The notes beneath the pieces were generated by a model. The model saw nothing but the letters and a program-made list of their open reading frames with translations. It ran no database searches and was not told where the DNA came from. Positions 56,504 to 59,323 of a DNA stretch of 59,323 nucleotides are shown one piece after another. The DNA comes from Phascolarctobacterium sp. (lineage in GTDB: Bacteria; Bacillota; Negativicutes; Acidaminococcales; Acidaminococcaceae): positions 1-59,323 of the forward strand of contig JAJQAO010000024.1 of assembly GCA_021203775.1 (NCBI GenBank), written 5' to 3'. A program made the translations under genes and the position numbers. Every line of letters begins with the position of its first letter. Position 1 is the first letter of the stretch.

Positions 56504-56863
56504 TTACATGACGGGATTTTCAGTAGAACCCTCCTGGTCAAATATAAAGGCAGGGGAAGGATAGTAGAATTGGCAGAACTGGAAGTTTACGACTTCGGTG
56601 GAAAAACGTTTCAGCAGCACGTAAGATGCGCGTTCTTCAAAGTCAATGAGATTATCTTTGTTTATATCTGCGTCATCTACAATAACTAGGAGAAATGCCT
56701 GTACCTCCGGAGCATCCTCAGGAACCTGGCTGCGGTCCAACGGAATGTTCGGTACAATTCTGAGATGGGCAACAGGCTGCTGGTTTTCATTAAACAGCAT
56801 TGCACGGTAAACATCATTATAAAGGGTACGAGCGAGTCTCATTGTATAAGCTCCGGAAGTCAT
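56504..56863 (-). CDS. Small EF-hand-loop protein
   Basis: A 119-residue protein with no family that I recognise. Residues 66-77 (DINKDNLIDFEE) fit an EF-hand calcium loop: D1, N3, D5, I8, D9 and E12. The stretch before it is hydrophobic (VQAFLLVIVDD) and the segment after it is helical (ASYVLLKRFSTEVV). There is no signal peptide. The start is the ATG at 56861-56863, after AAGGAGTG; the frame reads on upstream to 56932 without a better site. It stands alone between ttdB and the TRAP genes. Confidence 0.7.
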   Translation of the reverse strand: MTSGAYTMRLARTLYNDVYRAMLFNENQQPVAHLRIVPNIPLDRSQVPEDAPEVQAFLLVIVDDADINKDNLIDFEERASYVLLKRFSTEVVNFQFCQFYYPSPAFIFDQEGSTENPVM

Positions 56864-57049
56864 CTCAAACACACTCCTTATAGTCTTCTTATAACAAAGT
56901 CTAACACAAAGGTGTATTTTAAGCAAACGCACTGTTTTTCCGAGGGATATTTTATTAATGTTTTAAATATTACACAATCGTGAAAATGTAATGTCTCCGC
57001 AAAATGTATTTTGTATACACTGATATTTTTAAATAAATTTTGCAGGATT

Positions 57050-57078
57050 TTGATTTTTTTTCACGAATGTTGTAAAAT
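57050..57078 (+). promoter_or_regulatory. Promoter of the TAXI-TRAP operon
   Basis: TTGATT (57050-57055) and TAAAAT (57073-57078) with a 17-base spacer. An inverted repeat with ATTAC...GTAAT lies upstream near 56969-56992 and could be a regulator site. Confidence 0.7.
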
Positions 57079-57130
57079 CAATATGGTGCAGATTATTTTA
57101 AGCACATATTAAAAAAGGAGGTCATTATTT

Positions 57131-58153
57131 ATGAAAAAACTCTTAGCATTCCTGCTGGGTATCATGGTTATGGCTACCATGGTTGCAGGCTGCGGTGGTG
57201 ACGACAAGAAGAAAGAGGAACCAAAGAAACCAGCAGCTACCGAGCAGAAGAAAGAAGAAGCAAAACCGGCAGCAGGTGGAGCACAGAAATTCTTTAACAT
57301 CGCTACTGGCGGTACTTCAGGTACCTACTTCCCGATTGGCGGCGCTATCGCAGATGTTCTTAACAAAAACATCCCTGGTGCTAACGCTTCCGCTCAGTCC
57401 ACAGGCGCAGCAGTAGCAAATATCAATCTGCTGCAGCAGGGCAAGGTTGATATCGCTTTTGTACAGAACGATATCGCTTACTATGCTGACACAGGCACTG
57501 AAATGTTCAAGGACAAAAAAGTTGACGGCCTGCAGGCTTTGGCTTGTCTCTATCCTGAGACAATACAAATAGTAACCTTGGCAGGAACCGATATTAAATC
57601 AGTTTCCGACTTCAAGGGTAAACGTGTTGCAGTAGGTGCGGCAGGATCTGGTACTGAAGCAAATGCCCGTCAGATTCTGAAAGCTTATGGTCTGACATAT
57701 GATGACGTAAAAGTACAGTATCTGTCTTTCGGTGAAGCAGCTGGCGCTCTGAAAGACGGTAACGTAGATGTTGCATTCGTAACTGCAGGTTTCCCGACGG
57801 CAGCCATTCAGGATATCGCTACCCAGAAAGTAATCAGGTTAATTCCTGTTGATAGTGATAAAGCTGATGCCCTGATGAAAGACTATCCGTTCTATACTAA
57901 AGTTACGATTAAGGCTAACACTTATAACAAGCAGGATGCTGATGTTAATGCTGTAGCAATACTCTGCATGCTGGCAGTTACTAACAAGATGGACGAAAAG
58001 ACAGCATATGATGTTACAAAGGCCATCTTCACCAACTTGGACCGCATTAAAGCATCTCACTCAGCTGCTAATGTAATATCCAAGGAAACTGCTTTGAACG
58101 GCGTTTCTGTTCCACTGGCTCCTGGTGCTGATAAGTTCTTTAAGGAGAAATAA
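57131..58153 (+). CDS. TAXI-family TRAP transporter receptor, lipoprotein
   Basis: A 340-residue solute-binding protein. The lipobox LVAGCGGDD (residues 17-25 region) sets the mature N-terminal Cys, followed by a flexible Lys/Glu/Pro/Ala linker (about 26-50) that would hold it on the membrane. IATGGTSGTYFPIGGAIADVL is the TAXI signature. Ligands of TAXI receptors are often dicarboxylates or glutamate. AAAAGGAGG is a strong Shine-Dalgarno, and codons look biased to high expression. DUF1850 and permease genes follow on the same strand. Confidence 0.95.
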   Translation: MKKLLAFLLGIMVMATMVAGCGGDDKKKEEPKKPAATEQKKEEAKPAAGGAQKFFNIATGGTSGTYFPIGGAIADVLNKNIPGANASAQSTGAAVANINLLQQGKVDIAFVQNDIAYYADTGTEMFKDKKVDGLQALACLYPETIQIVTLAGTDIKSVSDFKGKRVAVGAAGSGTEANARQILKAYGLTYDDVKVQYLSFGEAAGALKDGNVDVAFVTAGFPTAAIQDIATQKVIRLIPVDSDKADALMKDYPFYTKVTIKANTYNKQDADVNAVAILCMLAVTNKMDEKTAYDVTKAIFTNLDRIKASHSAANVISKETALNGVSVPLAPGADKFFKEK

Positions 58154-58160
58154 TTAGGTA

Positions 58161-58688
58161 ATGTGTATCCTCAAAGACCGGAAACCGACATTTGCCGGCT
58201 TCCGGTCTTTTTTAACAGGCCTTGTTATAATAGCTGTAATACTTACTGTTTTTGGCTGGTACGCAACCAGAATGATTGTTTCTTTTAACCCCGAGAATAA
58301 TAAGCCGGCACAGTATTTTGTAACTGCTGTGGGAGATGTCTGGAATATACGCTTTACTCATTCGGTGGAAAGAACACTGGTTGAAGAGTTCTTTACCGTT
58401 AATGGTATTGATGATCTTGTAATGACACATACCATATTTGAAACTTTCGGTTGGGGACTGCCATATGACGCAGCTCCAGGCACTATAAAACATACCGATG
58501 ATGGGAAATTTGACCTTCTCATGAATCGCCCATATAAAACAGTGAAGCTGCGTGTTGCCGTACAGGCAAGACCATGCGTTGTTCATCATGATGACATCTA
58601 CGATTTATGCGAAATGTACGGGCAGGGAACAGCGGTTGAAATAAAAGTCCAGTACCGTTATCAGTATTGGCTTGCAAATTATTTTTAA
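58161..58688 (+). CDS. DUF1850 protein with one N-terminal membrane helix
   Basis: A 175-residue member of the DUF1850 family, which accompanies TAXI-TRAP permeases. One helix (about 17-38) and an outer domain with IRFTHSVERTLVEEFFTVN and FETFGWGLPYDA follow a short basic N-terminal stretch. ATG 58161 lies 7 bases after the receptor stop. The first 18 codons overlap a strong terminator-like hairpin (58173-58213), and no other ATG, GTG or TTG in frame follows before the helix ends. So the terminator is inside the gene, or the start is unusual. Confidence 0.8.
   Translation: MCILKDRKPTFAGFRSFLTGLVIIAVILTVFGWYATRMIVSFNPENNKPAQYFVTAVGDVWNIRFTHSVERTLVEEFFTVNGIDDLVMTHTIFETFGWGLPYDAAPGTIKHTDDGKFDLLMNRPYKTVKLRVAVQARPCVVHHDDIYDLCEMYGQGTAVEIKVQYRYQYWLANYF
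58173..58213 (+). terminator. Strong terminator-like hairpin inside the DUF1850 5' end
   Basis: Eleven-base perfect arms (58173-58183 and 58200-58210, core GACCGGAA/TTCCGGTC) enclose a loop that can itself pair, and a run of six T follows. It starts 20 bases after the receptor stop and would cut most transcripts there. Confidence 0.8.
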
Positions 58689-58709
58689 TGTAGGAGGAGG
58701 AGAAGTCCA

Positions 58710-59323
58710 GTGTCTGCAAAAGAAGATAAAGACAATATACAAGAGCTTTCTGCAGAAGAAGTGTTGCAAAAATTTGATAAGGAATCCAATAAACGTGAGA
58801 TGACGGGATTCTGGAATATCGTCATTTCCGGCATATGTATTTTATTTGCTATTTTCCAATTATATACAGCCACTTTTGGCATTTTAGACGCTCAGCTTCA
58901 ACGTGCTGTGCATCTTACTTTTGGGTTTCTGCTCATTTTTCTGCTGTATCCTGCAAGAAAATCATGGTCCAGACAGTCTATGCACCCATTGGATATTTTA
59001 TTTGCCGTTGTAAGCGCCTGTACTTCCATGTATATAGTTATTTTTTATAATGAGTTGGTGTTGCGTGCAGGCATGAATAATGAAACGGATTTTATTGTAG
59101 GCCTCATAGGAACAATTATGGTATTTGAGGCTGCAAGGCGTGTCGTCGGATGGCCGATGATTACAGTTGCTTTCGTGTTCTTAATATATGCGTTTTTCGG
59201 TAATCATATTCCAGGCATAATGGCCCATCGCGGAGTAGGTGTACAGGAAATGTTTGATCACCTCTATTTTACGACAGAGGGTATTTTTGGCACGCCAATG
59301 GGTGTATCATCAACTTTCATCTA
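58710..59323 (+). CDS. TRAP transporter fused permease, TAXI type (partial)
   Basis: The frame is open from GTG 58710 to the window end (204 codons, no stop). GTG lies 7 bases after AGGAGGAGGAG, the strongest Shine-Dalgarno here. The N-terminal about 30 residues are charged and cytoplasmic; membrane helices begin at about residue 33 and correspond to the small DctQ-like part of a fused TAXI permease. The DctM-like part would lie beyond the window. It is the third gene of the TAXI-TRAP operon. Confidence 0.9.
   Translation, partial: MSAKEDKDNIQELSAEEVLQKFDKESNKREMTGFWNIVISGICILFAIFQLYTATFGILDAQLQRAVHLTFGFLLIFLLYPARKSWSRQSMHPLDILFAVVSACTSMYIVIFYNELVLRAGMNNETDFIVGLIGTIMVFEAARRVVGWPMITVAFVFLIYAFFGNHIPGIMAHRGVGVQEMFDHLYFTTEGIFGTPMGVSSTFI

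Overview
The window reads as a chromosomal segment of a low-to-mid GC Firmicute with a diderm-type gene set, most likely a member of the Negativicutes (Acidaminococcaceae such as Phascolarctobacterium or Acidaminococcus relatives). This is inferred from protein style, from the B. subtilis-like blocks topA-trmFO-xerC-codY and ruvAB-queA-tgt-yajC-secDF, and from dicarboxylate-type genes (tartrate dehydratase, TctAB, TAXI-TRAP). No phylogeny was run. Nothing here looks like a prophage, an insertion sequence or a CRISPR array. Most of the window is housekeeping DNA with clear sigma-A type promoters and short GC-rich terminators.

Layout. 1-3204: a zinc-ribbon membrane protein, pnp and a dUTPase. 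3267-7582: a textbook lysine operon, with promoter, L-box riboswitch with visible terminator and antiterminator, then dapB-asd-lysC-dapA. 7602-12146: a probable operon of an NlpC/P60 wall hydrolase, leucyl aminopeptidase, a PHP phosphoesterase and a P-loop/Asp23 fusion. 12182-14406: RNase P RNA, a GT2 glycosyltransferase and a second NlpC/P60 enzyme. 14486-16795 (minus): a CPA2 cation/proton antiporter. 17001-20569: an unusual class IV aminotransferase homologue without its lysine, a small membrane protein, a DUF2156 protein that appears to start at ATT, and an Eis-like GNAT. 20597-24373: one-piece FGAR amidotransferase. 24425-30194: a ribbon-helix-helix protein (minus), an M16C peptidase (plus), then HydF and a nicotinate phosphoribosyltransferase-like gene (minus).

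30328-36832: an MGDG-synthase-like glycosyltransferase, then topA-trmFO-xerC-codY in the B. subtilis order but without hslVU. 36927-37161 (minus): tRNA-Asp, tRNA-Gly and tRNA-Trp. 37322-42238: accessory genes, including an AlkA-like glycosylase, a secreted protein, a class II amidotransferase behind a perfect promoter and a tiny candidate ORF, a DinJ-type antitoxin without a toxin, YbaK and RmuC. 42468-52486: yebC-ruvC-ruvA-ruvB-queH-spoIID-like-queA-tgt-yajC-MTHFS-secD-secF, which links recombination, queuosine synthesis and protein export. 52607-59323: TctB-TctA, tRNA-Leu, L(+)-tartrate dehydratase TtdA-TtdB, an EF-hand protein (minus), and a TAXI-TRAP transporter (receptor, DUF1850, fused permease running off the end).

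Most rewarding points for follow-up: the class IV aminotransferase homologue with Asn in place of the Schiff-base Lys; the strong terminator inside the start of the DUF1850 gene between the TRAP receptor and its permease; the ATT-initiated DUF2156 gene; the structured leader upstream of the class II amidotransferase; and the tartrate dehydratase genes next to a tripartite transporter that lacks its binding protein.
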